Part shown: in pieces, positions 27,301-35,629 of the stretch
Numbering within the stretch: the stretch's first letter is position 1
Layout: each line of letters opens with the position of its first letter
NCBI GenBank assembly: GCA_016710365.1
Contig: JADJVW010000001.1
Coordinates: 62,001 to 126,000 of the forward strand
From: Candidatus Caldilinea saccharophila
GTDB lineage: Bacteria > Chloroflexota > Anaerolineae > Caldilineales > Caldilineaceae
Direction of reading: 5' to 3'
Length of the DNA stretch: 64,000 bases
Made by a program: the position numbers and the translations under genes
The notes under the pieces: model-generated
The model's database searches: none
What the model was told of the DNA's origin: nothing
The model's input: only the letters and a program-made list of their open reading frames with translations

Positions 27301-27982
27301 CCCTACGGATGACAACACTGGTATGGAAGGAATGGCCGCGGGAGTCGAGGAAGCCCAGCCTGCTTCGCCGCTTGCTGCGCCCGGCCAGCACCCATCCGTC
27401 GCAGGGGCTGGCAGCGGGAGCAGCAGCGATGGTGACATGGAGGGCATGGCTGCGCCTCAGCCCACATCGCCGCTTGCCACGCGTGCACAACTTGAGTTCA
27501 ACGAGCGTGTGGTCCAGCCTGTCGTCGTGTTTCCACAGGAAGGACAATATATTGCCTTTGTGAGTGCGCGGCCGCGAGGAGGCGATGTGGTGGGCTTGAG
27601 CGTCCCCATTACGGTTGGCGCTGCCAGTACATCGCCGGCCAGGTTGACGCCAGATGCGTCGAACACGCAAGCGCTTGGTGACCTGCGCATCACGCTGGAT
27701 ACAAATGGCCCCTTACAAGCCGGCCAATCTGCTGCATTGACGTTTGACGTGACCGATGCGGCCGGCCAGACGCTGGCGCCCGCGATCGAGTTGGAGTCTG
27801 GGCTGCGCATGAACCTGTATGTCATCGACGAAGCCGCGACCACCTTTCTCGCGCCGGAGCCTGTCGATCGTGGCAACTTGCAGTTTTCAGTAACTTTCCC
27901 ACAGCCAGGCAGGTACAAACTCTGGTTCGATTTCAGATATCAAGGTGCGCGGCAAGTCCCGTTTGTGGTTGAGGTTCAGTAA
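24374..27982 (+). CDS. copA: Copper-type P1B ATPase (CopA) with long fused extracytoplasmic C-terminal tail
   Basis: 1202-aa membrane ATPase, about 400 aa longer than usual CopA. HMA1 has GMTCANC (residues 13-19). A second HMA-like domain (about 78-145) lacks CxxC. Core motifs: CPC at 448-450, DKTGT from D492, SEHPLG and GDGSNDAP, consistent with Cu(I) export. After the last membrane segments the frame runs on with a region (about 910-1202) holding two Met/Gly/Ser-rich linkers (GMEGMA, DMEGMA) and beta-type repeats ending in FPQPGRYKLWFDFRYQG and FVVEVQ. This resembles a family of secreted copper-associated beta proteins, but the His residues expected in its H-x-H positions seem replaced (MNLYVIDEAATTFLAP). 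GAGGG precedes the ATG. It is convergent with the multicopper oxidase, suggesting a copper-handling locus. Confidence 0.9.
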   Translation: MADLKNTTLPVTGMTCANCVTTIEENIRKLPGVDAASVNLASEKLTVTYDAAVLDEHDIIAGVERIGYGVPASNIELPITGLRDDSDAVALEKLLARQPGVLAAGVSYGAERATVQYVTGRTTIAELAATIRKAGFDLVQAGEAESIDDAEANARTAKVQRQRRLLIIGLIFTAPLIVYSMARDFGLISLTGDEYAMLIAATVVQFGVGWQYYVGAAKSLRAGSANMDVLIALGSSAAYFFSVAVTFGLIPGGVVYYETGAAIITLTMLGKYLETRAESQTSEEIEALMGLRPKRAHLVRDGAEIEIDIDQVVVGDTLIVQPGEKAPVGGIVIDGRSVFDESMITGESMLVSKEPGDEIIGATINTEGSIRFKATKVGKNTTRTQIVRMVQEAQGSKAPVQKLADQISAYFVPAVILLALLTFAGWVFVTGNTTSAMISAVAVLVIACPCALGLATPTAIMVGATKGAENGILFKTSETLERAGRVHVVALDKTGTITRGEPALTDVVAAPDHTEAEVLLLAASAERGSEHPLGRALVEAGKDKGLLLVEPSAFKAFSGFGVRAIVADQAVVIGNSRFMRNEGVAIDSLQDDIARLQAEGKTALIVARRDAQSQAPAQAIGMVAVADALKPGSRESIAMLRELDLRVVMITGDNQQAAAAIARQVGIDCVLAEVLPGNKAAEINRLQGKELPPEAPRPLVAMVGDGSNDAPALAQADVGIAIGAGADVAMAAAGITLISGDLHGVARAISLSRSTLQTIVQNLSWAFFYNICLIPIAAFGLLTPMIAVGAMVFSSIFVVINSLRLRGYDVQTFDAPKPLVRQMLELTPRLAVAAGSLAILIAISIGWLSPTGVNAPLDAGGALQAIGLSAAAVLGDSTKLDICSVETTADAAAMAFTYHAVVAPVTAIVVGAPALLDIKIVDQFDATVSDYAYGGFGKLITYAYLAVAPRDLTSLTATPLFVQTSSARELFRNAANPTDDNTGMEGMAAGVEEAQPASPLAAPGQHPSVAGAGSGSSSDGDMEGMAAPQPTSPLATRAQLEFNERVVQPVVVFPQEGQYIAFVSARPRGGDVVGLSVPITVGAASTSPARLTPDASNTQALGDLRITLDTNGPLQAGQSAALTFDVTDAAGQTLAPAIELESGLRMNLYVIDEAATTFLAPEPVDRGNLQFSVTFPQPGRYKLWFDFRYQGARQVPFVVEVQ

Positions 27983-28125
27983 TCCCCTCATCCCGTTCGC
28001 CGCATCATCAGGATAGGATAGGCGCCATGCCTGGCGGCGCTGATAAGCATGAAAATGCCTTTGCGCCTTTGCTTCTCAGCGCCTTTGCGTTAAAGGCTAT
28101 TGGGGGTCAACCAGATCTCGTGTGG

Positions 28126-28195
28126 TTACGCGCCGGGGACGGGCTTGCGGTGCTTCGGTCGAGCAGACAACGTTCAGCCCGTCCCCGGCGCGTAA
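28126..28195. repeat. 20-bp perfect inverted repeat with 30-nt loop
   Basis: Arms at 28126-28145 and 28176-28195 (TTACGCGCCGGGGAC... and its exact complement). This is the strongest hairpin seen in the window, placed between the convergent copA and multicopper oxidase genes. It could stop transcription from copA or be a mobile-element remnant. Confidence 0.75.
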
Positions 28196-28287
28196 GACCC
28201 GATCCCATGAATTCCGGTTGAGCCGCTATTTTCAGAACAGGCGCCATGCCTTGCCGGCGCCAATACCGATGAAAATCAGTAGTTCAC

Positions 28288-28430
28288 GATTTGGCCTCAC
28301 ACGAAGACACAAAGTTGAAGATGGCGCCCTTTGTGATCTTCGTGGCTTTGTGTGAGTTTCGTGAAGTACTGAAAATCCTTTTCTCTGCGAGCCTCTGCCT
28401 CTCTGCGGCTCTGCGTCAACGCTATTTTCA
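28288..28430. repeat. Two adjacent dispersed IR elements
   Basis: 28288-28358 is a diverged copy of the 92-bp CACACGGAGACAC element (CTCACACGAAGACACAAAG ... CTTTGTGTGAG). 28372-28430 carries CTCTGCGAGCCTCTGCCTCTC...CTCTGCGTC, the complement of the GACGCAGAG element. Their tandem order mirrors 16270-16700. Confidence 0.7.
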
Positions 28431-28453
28431 GAACAGACGAATGGCGCCTGTTC

Positions 28454-28489
28454 AAAAAAAATCGGGAGAGGAAACTGTTCCTCTCCCGA
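28454..28489 (-). terminator. Rho-independent terminator of the multicopper oxidase gene
   Basis: 12-bp stem TCGGGAGAGGAA / TTCCTCTCCCGA with a 4-nt loop (28462-28489). On the minus strand it is followed by eight T (A8 at 28454-28461 on the plus strand), a classic intrinsic terminator. Confidence 0.85.
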
Positions 28490-28530
28490 AAAACTACATA
28501 AGCTAGGTTCCGCCATTCCTGCGTGTAAAC

Positions 28531-28570
28531 AACCTTTCCAGCGCCAGCCTCGGCTGGCGCTGGAAAGGTT
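28531..28570. terminator. 19-bp hairpin immediately after the multicopper oxidase stop
   Basis: Arms 28531-28549 and 28552-28570 (AACCTTTCCAGCGCC... and complement) form a 19-bp perfect stem starting 7 nt past the stop. It has no T tail, so it may protect the mRNA 3' end upstream of the true terminator. Confidence 0.6.
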
Positions 28571-28577
28571 GTCTGAT

Positions 28578-31500
28578 CTATGGATTGGTGCGGATGGGTA
28601 ACGGGGTTGCGTTCAACCAGGCGGACGACAGAGCGCCGTTGTTTGCCCGGATGCGGAAGTAGTACTGGGTGTTGCGGTTCAGGCCATTCTGGGTGATGGT
28701 TGTGTTATTCGCCGCAACATTTACACTGTTAAGACCGTTGGTGAAGTTGGCGTTGGTTGCGCGCTGGATCGTGAAGCCAGTCACGTTGGCCGTGTTGGCG
28801 CTCCAGGTGAGGACCACACGGCGCGAGTTGCGCCCACTGTTCGGGCCGTTGGCTGCCGTGAACGTGCTGGGGACGGCCGGCGCGGCCGGCGCGGCCACGG
28901 TCGCCGAGGTCGCATAGGCCGACTGCGCAGTAGCGTTGACTGCCGCCACCCGGTAGACATAGCTGTTGCCAGCCGCCACTGTGGTGTCGACGAAGGTCAC
29001 ATTGCCGGTGTTGTTGCGAGCAGGTGCAGTGGCGATCTGGGCGAATGCCCCACCGTTCGCAGCGCGCTCCACAATGAAACCGGTCTCATTGTTTGCATTG
29101 TCCCGCCAGGTCAGACCAATCTGTGGCCCGTTCTGATAGGTTGCGCTCAGATTGGTCGGGGCCGCAGGCGGATTGCCCACAACCAGGGGCGCCGAGACCG
29201 ATTGCACCGTCATACTGGGGAACTCAGCGCCGTAGCCCACGGTGTTCAAGGCAACGACCCGGTATTGATAGGTCGCGTTCCGTTGATGGGTCGCGTCCGT
29301 GTAGGTGCGGGGACCGCGGGTGTTCGGTTGATCGAGCGGCGACACGCTCACCCCCAGGTTGGTCCAGGTTGCGCCGTCGGTGGTGCGCTGCACCACAAAC
29401 GATGTCTCGGCGATCGAGTTGTCGTTCCAGGTCAATGTCAGTGACTGATTGTTGCCGTTTCCGCTCAGCGAGTAGGCAAGCCCGCTCGGCGCGACTGGCG
29501 GCATCGCCACCGATACTGGCCGCATCATGTCCATCTCTTCATGGCTCAGGATGTGGCAGTGCCAGACGTATTCCCAACCGAAGTTGACGAGCTGGTTCAT
29601 GATGGGATTCGTCGGGTTGCCCGCCGGGTCAACGTTGTTGAAGCCCATCATCGAGCCAAGCGGGTCCATCGGGCTTAGCGACCGGATGGAGTTCGGCAAC
29701 TCCCAGGGCAATTCCGGAATAATGGGTCGCAGCGCGACGATCGTGTCCTCCAGCGGGCTGACGCGGACGGTGTCCTTCCAGCCTAGCTCGTTTGGCTCGG
29801 TTGCCAGGATGATATTGTCCCAGGTGACCCGGTTCAGGACTTGCACGTCATACAAGTGGAAGTGAATCGGGTGCGTATCGACGCCGTTGTGCGTGATCCG
29901 CCAGATCTGAGAACCATCCGCCATATTCGAGATCGGCGAGATCTTGACATCGCTTACCGGCAGGCCGTTGGCGTCGTAGGTGACATCCATCCGAGGCAGA
30001 TTGGTCGCATCGATCAGCTCGGTCTGCGGGTTGGTGTACGGGTAGAGTGTGACATTTTGCAACCCCGGCGTCGGCGGCTGCGCCTCAATGCCCAGGTTCG
30101 CCTGCATACGGCCGAACTCGTCAAAGGTCGTGGCGTTCATCTCATCGTGAATGGCCTTTGGCTGCAGCGGCATCGACTGCTTGGTATTCTGGGCGCGCAG
30201 TGTGTTGAAGCCGAACGTCTCCGTATCGCTCACGCGCACCAGGCCATCACAGCGTTGAAGCGTGCTGCCCGATGCATTGCAGTTGCTGCTGGCCGCGAAG
30301 TTGACGCCGTACGCCATGTTGTAAGCGGCCTGTCCGACGATGATCGGGTGTTGGCTGGACTCGAAAACACCGGAGCCGGCCGCGGTGTGGCGGAAAGCAG
30401 CCTGGAGTTTCGTCAGATTGAACGCTGCGGCCGGGGTGGTGGCCGCGATCTTGACCTGCATGATCGTGCGCGTGTTCGGCCCGTATCCCGGCAGGACAAC
30501 GGACGCACCGTTCGGGCTCATGTCTGGGGCGCCCGTGTAATAGTCGTACGAGGGGACGCGGGCCGGGAAAGCCGCGGGCGCATCGTTGTACAGGATCAGC
30601 GTCTTGCCCGCAAACCGCGAGAAGTCCACGATCACATCGGCGCGTTCGGCTGGCGCCAGCAACAGTGAATGCTTGTCGACGTTGCCGACGTCGAACCGGG
30701 TGGGGTCGGTGACCCAGGTGGTCGGCTGCTGGCCGTCCACGACGACCGGGGTCGGCAGGAAGCCACCCTCGGTGCCGATCTGAATCCAATCCGGGCCAGC
30801 CGTCGCCGCGCCCTGGATCGGCGTCGGGGCGATGTTCGGGTCAGTCTGCGCTGCTGCCAACTCGGCAGGATTGAGCGCGACCTCGGTTGCACCGGTCTGC
30901 GCATTAGCGGTGGCGGGATCACCCACATACCACTGGAAGTTGAAGAAGCGGTCGTTAGCCACGCTCAGGATGCGCATGCGGTACGCTTTGGGTTCCAAGG
31001 TCAGCGTCGGGTAGGCCACGCCATTGACGATCGGCGTATCGTTGAATTGCTCCATGCCGGCCGAGACATTGGGCGTGCCTGGGATCTGCTGCGGTTCGCA
31101 GAACGGATCGGTCTGGTACTGCCAGGTAGCCGGATCGTCCAGGTTCCATGGCACGGCAAGCGGCGTAGTGAAATCGGTGGCCGGGTCCATATTGTAATAG
31201 GGGTTAGCAATCGGGCCGTACACAGTGTCGGCAGCCGGCGGCCAGAACCATGGCCCGTACATCCAACGTCCATAGGCGCTCATGCCGCCCGGATCGCCCG
31301 GATTTTGCGCCGGCATGTAGACATGGTGGTACCAGAAGCTGCCGTAACCACCCCAGCGGCTCTTGTCCCAAGAGGGGTCCTGCCCGTAGACGCCATTCGC
31401 CGGGTCACCGTCGATCAACTGCGCATCCTGCGGCACAAAGGTTCGATCCTGGACGAGCAGCGGGATTTGCTCGGTTGGGATCGTGCCGCTGGCGAGCAAC

Positions 31501-33986
31501 GCCTGCTCTGTGCTGTCAGAGATGAGATATCCGGCTGCTTCGCCAGCATAGACGTTGAGGCGGGTAATGCCCCACGCGTGGTCGTGGTAGAACATCAGGC
31601 GCGCGCTCTGCTGGTTTGTGTAGTAGAAGGTCTGACAGCCATCATTGGCAGTGGTGCAAACGTCCATATCGGGGACGTTCCCAACGCTGACGCCTTGTGG
31701 ATAGGCCGTATTTTCGTTGGCGGGAGTGATCCACTGATGTGGCGTGCCATCGCTGATCCACGGCGTGATGCCACCATGCAGATGCAGCGTCGCCCGGTTG
31801 TCTTTGAAGCACTCTGCCGGCTTCGGCTCCTGGGTGCAGGTCGGGTTGCGCACGCCATCCATGACGCTGCCCTGGTCAACCGGCATGTTCATGCTCATCG
31901 AACCTTCTCCGGAACCCATCATCGTGGAGTCGGTCGGCAGGAAGAGATCACCGGCGGCGCCATTGGGCAGAAGGTTGTAAAAGACGATCCGGACAGGCTT
32001 GTCCTTGGTGGCAAGGATGGTGGGGCCAAGCCACTGCGGCGGAGTCACGGCGAACCATGGCGTACCGTCGCCTTTCATGACCGGGACTTGTGTGCCGTCG
32101 AGCAGTTCATTGGTCACCGGGAAATGCTGGCTGATGGCTGCGTTCGCCGGCGTCTCAAGTTGTATATAGCCGCGGACAAGCGTCGGCGGGAGGCTGGACG
32201 AAAAGAGCGTCCGGTACTGGACGAGGCCGATGACATACTCGTCGGCGGCGATGCCATTGTAGGTCTTGGCTTCGGGCACACCAACCGGAATGTATTTCGC
32301 GGTCGGATTCGTCGCGTAGGAAGGGCAGTTCGGCGGCGCGCAGAGGGTCGGCAGCGGGTCAGTGAACTTCTTGATGCCGCCTGCGGTGATATAGCCGGCT
32401 CCTGGCGTGTTGACCGTGATCGCGGTGACGCCGCCAGCACTGACTGAGGCTGTGGCGCTCGCACCGGAGCCAGTTCCGGTTGCGTCAGCGATGTTTACAA
32501 CGGGCGCAGCGGTATAGCCGGAGCCATAGGCGTCAACGGTAATGGATTGGAGGGCAAGCGTGGCCGTCGCGGTGGCGCCGGTTCCGCCCATGATCGGGTC
32601 GTAGAGCGTGCCGTCGCGAATGACGACATTAGGCGCCTGTGTATATCCGGAACCCGATTGGTCTACTACAATGGCCGTGATGTCGCCGGTGGCAGAGTCA
32701 AACTCGGCATGCGCCTTGGCGATGACCCCGTTCGGATCGTCGGGAAGGTCAAAGTCGACCGTCGGGTTTGTGTAACCGTAGCCAGGCAGGCCAAGCGTGA
32801 CCACATCCACCCCGCCGAATGCCGTGGCCGTGGCGCCTGTCAGCGCGGCAACTGCGGAAGTGTCAAGGACGCTTGCCGCAAACGAGTAGGTCCGGTTCTG
32901 CGGATAAATGGGGAATCCCCCCGCGCCCACGGTAATCGTGCTGTTTTGCAGCGGCGCAGCCGGGGCCGGATAGCTGAGAATATCGGTTCCTGCCGTGGAG
33001 TCGACTGGGATGCCCTCACCGTAAAAGGCGATGCGGTCTTCCGTAGTCACTGACACATTGGGCACAGGGATAGTCACGATGTCGCCGACAGGGTCCACCG
33101 CGGCCGGGACAGTCAATTCGCCGCTGTCCCACACCACGGTGTACTCATTCGGGAGACCGGTCGCCCTCAGCACGTAGGCGTGAAATAAGTTGCCAGCAGA
33201 TGGCGTGGGACTTGACCCAGCCGTCGCCTGATTGAAATATTGGATCGATTGGACCGCGCCGGAGGTTGGCATGGCCGTCTGCACCACGACAAACACAGGG
33301 CCAAGCACACCCGGGTTCGTAGCATAATCGGTGGCGTAGGTGCGCGCAATGAGTTGGTTGCCAACCTGAACAAGGGTTCCGCTGCCGCCACCGCCGGCGA
33401 AGGAGACCATCGGGCTGGTGTAGCCGGCGCCTGTCGTGTCCAACCTGATGCTGGTGACGATGCCAGACGTAACCACGGTGGCGGTGGCCGTTGCGCCCGC
33501 ACCGCTGACGCTTGCTAAGGTCACGTTGGCAGATGTGTAGCCGACGCCTGGATCGGTGATGGCAATCTCCGTGACCGCGCCATTGGCGCCGACCGAAGCC
33601 ACGGCTGTGGCGCCGGAACCGTTGCCGATGATTTGCACCGTGACGTCAGGGAGCGCAAATGGACTGTTAGCCCAGTTCGGGTATGGGCCAAAGTAATGGG
33701 GCACCCGCGTGAGGTCTGTAGGCGAGCTAGGGGGAGAGGCTGCCTGCACGATGCCGGCCGACGTTTGGTCTTCAGGCTCAGGTTCGGCCGCACTTGGCGG
33801 CGCCGGTGCGGTGGGTTCGAGCGGTGCATTCAATTGCTCCGCCCCTAGATCACTTGAAATAAGTGGTAGAAAAATGTTTGGTGAAGCGGAGTCACCCGTA
33901 GTAGGTGGCTCCTGCGCCCATGCCGGCGACACCATGGTCACCAACAGGGCAGTGAGAATCAGCATGGACAGGAGTTTTCGTCTCAT
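28578..33986 (-). CDS. Secreted multicopper oxidase with N-terminal GxGYT repeats and C-terminal fibronectin type III domains
   Basis: About 1802-aa exported oxidase. Start at the ATG 33984-33986, preceded by AAGAGG, giving a clean signal peptide (MRRKLLSMLILTALLVTMVSPAWAQ region). After a Pro/Glu linker come beta repeats of the form ATATV...G-VT-I-V...G-GYT (GVGYTSANVTL, GAGYTSPMVSF, GSGYTQAPNVVI, GSGYTAAPVVNI). The four copper motifs of multicopper oxidases are present: HLHGGITPW, MFYHDHAWG, THPIHFHLY and WHCHILSHEEMDMM. The C-terminus has three FN3-like domains (SGLAYSLSGNG, TNLSATYQNGPQIGLTW, VVLTWSANTANVTGF). Probable roles are extracellular Cu(I), Mn(II) or phenol oxidation. It faces copA, so copper detoxification is plausible. 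Confidence 0.92.
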   Translation of the reverse strand: MRRKLLSMLILTALLVTMVSPAWAQEPPTTGDSASPNIFLPLISSDLGAEQLNAPLEPTAPAPPSAAEPEPEDQTSAGIVQAASPPSSPTDLTRVPHYFGPYPNWANSPFALPDVTVQIIGNGSGATAVASVGANGAVTEIAITDPGVGYTSANVTLASVSGAGATATATVVTSGIVTSIRLDTTGAGYTSPMVSFAGGGGSGTLVQVGNQLIARTYATDYATNPGVLGPVFVVVQTAMPTSGAVQSIQYFNQATAGSSPTPSAGNLFHAYVLRATGLPNEYTVVWDSGELTVPAAVDPVGDIVTIPVPNVSVTTEDRIAFYGEGIPVDSTAGTDILSYPAPAAPLQNSTITVGAGGFPIYPQNRTYSFAASVLDTSAVAALTGATATAFGGVDVVTLGLPGYGYTNPTVDFDLPDDPNGVIAKAHAEFDSATGDITAIVVDQSGSGYTQAPNVVIRDGTLYDPIMGGTGATATATLALQSITVDAYGSGYTAAPVVNIADATGTGSGASATASVSAGGVTAITVNTPGAGYITAGGIKKFTDPLPTLCAPPNCPSYATNPTAKYIPVGVPEAKTYNGIAADEYVIGLVQYRTLFSSSLPPTLVRGYIQLETPANAAISQHFPVTNELLDGTQVPVMKGDGTPWFAVTPPQWLGPTILATKDKPVRIVFYNLLPNGAAGDLFLPTDSTMMGSGEGSMSMNMPVDQGSVMDGVRNPTCTQEPKPAECFKDNRATLHLHGGITPWISDGTPHQWITPANENTAYPQGVSVGNVPDMDVCTTANDGCQTFYYTNQQSARLMFYHDHAWGITRLNVYAGEAAGYLISDSTEQALLASGTIPTEQIPLLVQDRTFVPQDAQLIDGDPANGVYGQDPSWDKSRWGGYGSFWYHHVYMPAQNPGDPGGMSAYGRWMYGPWFWPPAADTVYGPIANPYYNMDPATDFTTPLAVPWNLDDPATWQYQTDPFCEPQQIPGTPNVSAGMEQFNDTPIVNGVAYPTLTLEPKAYRMRILSVANDRFFNFQWYVGDPATANAQTGATEVALNPAELAAAQTDPNIAPTPIQGAATAGPDWIQIGTEGGFLPTPVVVDGQQPTTWVTDPTRFDVGNVDKHSLLLAPAERADVIVDFSRFAGKTLILYNDAPAAFPARVPSYDYYTGAPDMSPNGASVVLPGYGPNTRTIMQVKIAATTPAAAFNLTKLQAAFRHTAAGSGVFESSQHPIIVGQAAYNMAYGVNFAASSNCNASGSTLQRCDGLVRVSDTETFGFNTLRAQNTKQSMPLQPKAIHDEMNATTFDEFGRMQANLGIEAQPPTPGLQNVTLYPYTNPQTELIDATNLPRMDVTYDANGLPVSDVKISPISNMADGSQIWRITHNGVDTHPIHFHLYDVQVLNRVTWDNIILATEPNELGWKDTVRVSPLEDTIVALRPIIPELPWELPNSIRSLSPMDPLGSMMGFNNVDPAGNPTNPIMNQLVNFGWEYVWHCHILSHEEMDMMRPVSVAMPPVAPSGLAYSLSGNGNNQSLTLTWNDNSIAETSFVVQRTTDGATWTNLGVSVSPLDQPNTRGPRTYTDATHQRNATYQYRVVALNTVGYGAEFPSMTVQSVSAPLVVGNPPAAPTNLSATYQNGPQIGLTWRDNANNETGFIVERAANGGAFAQIATAPARNNTGNVTFVDTTVAAGNSYVYRVAAVNATAQSAYATSATVAAPAAPAVPSTFTAANGPNSGRNSRRVVLTWSANTANVTGFTIQRATNANFTNGLNSVNVAANNTTITQNGLNRNTQYYFRIRANNGALSSAWLNATPLPIRTNP

Positions 33987-34133
33987 AATATTCCTCTTAT
34001 TTCCCATCTCTTTGGCTACAGCCAAACGACAATTTACAGGCGAAATACCTACGCTCTGCATCGTCTATTGTAGAAATAGAGGAATATTGCCTGCTACATG
34101 CGGAGTAATGACTTGTTCTCACTCCTTCGAAGG

Positions 34134-34160
34134 AGGAGTGAATATCCTACTTTTGGAGGG
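34134..34160. promoter_or_regulatory. Short palindrome upstream of the multicopper oxidase
   Basis: CACTCCTTCGAAGGAGGAGTG is an almost perfect inverted repeat between the multicopper oxidase start and the end of the response-regulator gene: a possible operator or a terminator for the latter. Confidence 0.3.
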
Positions 34161-34182
34161 GGTCGCTTGAAATGCTAGAGGA

Positions 34183-34614
34183 TCAACGACACAGATGGGG
34201 GGCGCTCTTCAGGAGGTGGATTGCCTGGCGCAGAGCAAAACGCATATCTTCAGGTCTACCTTTTTCAACAAATGCCCACGCGCCCGCGGCCAACGCTTGC
34301 AAGCGGATGTCGGGGCGGTTGTGGATGGTTAGAACGATCACCAGGCAATGCGGCCAGACGCGGGTCAACTGTTTTGTGGCAAAGATGCCGTCTCGATCCG
34401 GCAGATTGACATCCATGATGACGACATCAGGGCGCCAGGCATCTATCATCGCCAACGCTTCGGCGCTGTTGCCAGCTTCGCAAAACCGTAGCGGTTCGAC
34501 TTCGAGCTGAAAAAGCAATTGTAGGCCAAAACGCACCGCCGGTTGATCGTCAACCAACAGAATAGTGATGCCTGGATGGGTCTTGCCGGACTTATGTGTA
34601 TTCATCTCAATCAT
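34183..34614 (-). CDS. Single-domain response regulator (REC only)
   Basis: 143-aa phospho-receiver protein. ITILLVDDQPAVRFG gives the acidic pair D22/D23, VVIMDVNLPDRDG the phospho-acceptor D68, IVLTIH the conserved Thr, and AFVEKGRPED the conserved Lys. There is no output domain, so it could act as a phosphate relay or by protein contact. It lies upstream of the multicopper oxidase on the same strand, and divergent to a second regulator and kinase. A strong ribosome site is not visible; the internal ATG (M4) is an alternative. Confidence 0.88.
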   Translation of the reverse strand: MIEMNTHKSGKTHPGITILLVDDQPAVRFGLQLLFQLEVEPLRFCEAGNSAEALAMIDAWRPDVVIMDVNLPDRDGIFATKQLTRVWPHCLVIVLTIHNRPDIRLQALAAGAWAFVEKGRPEDMRFALRQAIHLLKSAPHLCR

Positions 34615-34708
34615 GGCAGCGGTTTTTGCATCATCTCCATAAGTAAAGATAATAATTCTCTACCGAAAAATACATCCTGCATTTGAAGGATATAGATTCA
34701 CCCTTTTG

Positions 34709-34744
34709 AGATCAACCCAAACCAAAACCCAAACCCAAACCAAA
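34709..34744. repeat. CCAAAC-type low-complexity tract
   Basis: About 36 nt of C/A-only runs (AACCCAAACC, AAAACCCAAACCC, AAACCAAAC) in the 272-nt gap between divergent response-regulator genes. Reads as G/T-rich on the other strand; it may affect promoter structure. Confidence 0.6.
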
Positions 34745-34886
34745 CAGACGTCCTCATATCTGCAAGTAATTTGTCAGCTTCAGAGCGATCCTACACGCAA
34801 ATTTTGAGGTAATGTTGTAAAGCGCTTATCAGGGCAGATCGCCATCTTACTAACATCGTAAAACCAGTGCAGGAACGGAATCCTTC

Positions 34887-35537
34887 ATGTCCATTCGAGT
34901 TCTTGTCGTTGATGACCACGCAGTAGTGCGGCAAGGTTTGCGCATCTTCTTGGATATGGATGCAGACATCACAATCGTGGGTGAGGCCGCCGACGGCGCC
35001 GCCGCGGTCGAATTGGCGCGCAAGTTACGGCCCGATGTCGTGTTGATGGATCTTCTTCTCCCTGTGATGGACGGCGTCACCGCCACAAACTCTATTCGTC
35101 AGGAGCTACCTGACACGGAGGTGATTGCCCTCACCAGTGTGCTGGAAAGCGCCTCGGTATTCCGCGCGGTTCAAGCCGGAGCCATCGGCTATCTGCTCAA
35201 GGATACAGACGCGCCGCGCTTGCTGCAGGCAATCAAAGCAGCCGCGGCTGGGCAGGTGCAGTTGTCGCCGGAGGCTGCTGCCGTCCTGGTGCGTGAAGTC
35301 AGGACGCCGCGCAATCCTCAATACCTCACCGAACGCTAAAATGACGTTTTGGGACTCTTGGCAGAAGGGCTGGCCAACAAAGAGATTGCTCACACTCTTC
35401 AAATCAGCGAGACGACTGTCAAGAGTCACGTCAAGAATATTATGCAGAAACTGGATGTGACCAGTCGCACGCAAGCTGCCCTGTACGCTGTACGACTGGG
35501 TCTCGTCCACCTTTCCAATCAAAAATTGTTACTGTAG
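34887..35537 (+). pseudogene. NarL/FixJ-type response regulator split by an in-frame TAA
   Basis: REC plus LuxR-type HTH regulator. REC residues 1-120 have D9/D10, D55 (VVLMDLLLPVMDG) and K in YLLKDTDAP. The frame reads ...QYLTER then TAA (35337-35339) and continues in the same frame with NDVLGLLAEGLANKEIA, QISETTVKSHVKNIMQKL and VTSRTQAALYAVRLGL, an intact HTH. The family motif is LTERE-xVL, so a single G to T change (GAA to TAA) explains it. A TTG at 35349 could start the HTH piece alone. Either a sequencing substitution or a real nonsense mutation. The NarX-like kinase follows after 92 nt and is the likely partner. Confidence 0.88.
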
Positions 35538-35629
35538 TCATATTTCCAGCACAAGCGGCTTGCCGCAGGGCAAAAGTCCACCGTGAAGGATATGTCAGCA
35601 TTGATCGCTTGCTGCGGAGGTCCTAAACT

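Noticed and set aside
30669..32447. 592-aa plus-strand open frame
   Set aside because: Antisense to the multicopper oxidase, which carries all copper motifs.
35337..35339. Stop-codon recoding in the response regulator
   Set aside because: TAA serves as an ordinary stop elsewhere and no recoding signal is visible; a substitution is the simpler explanation.
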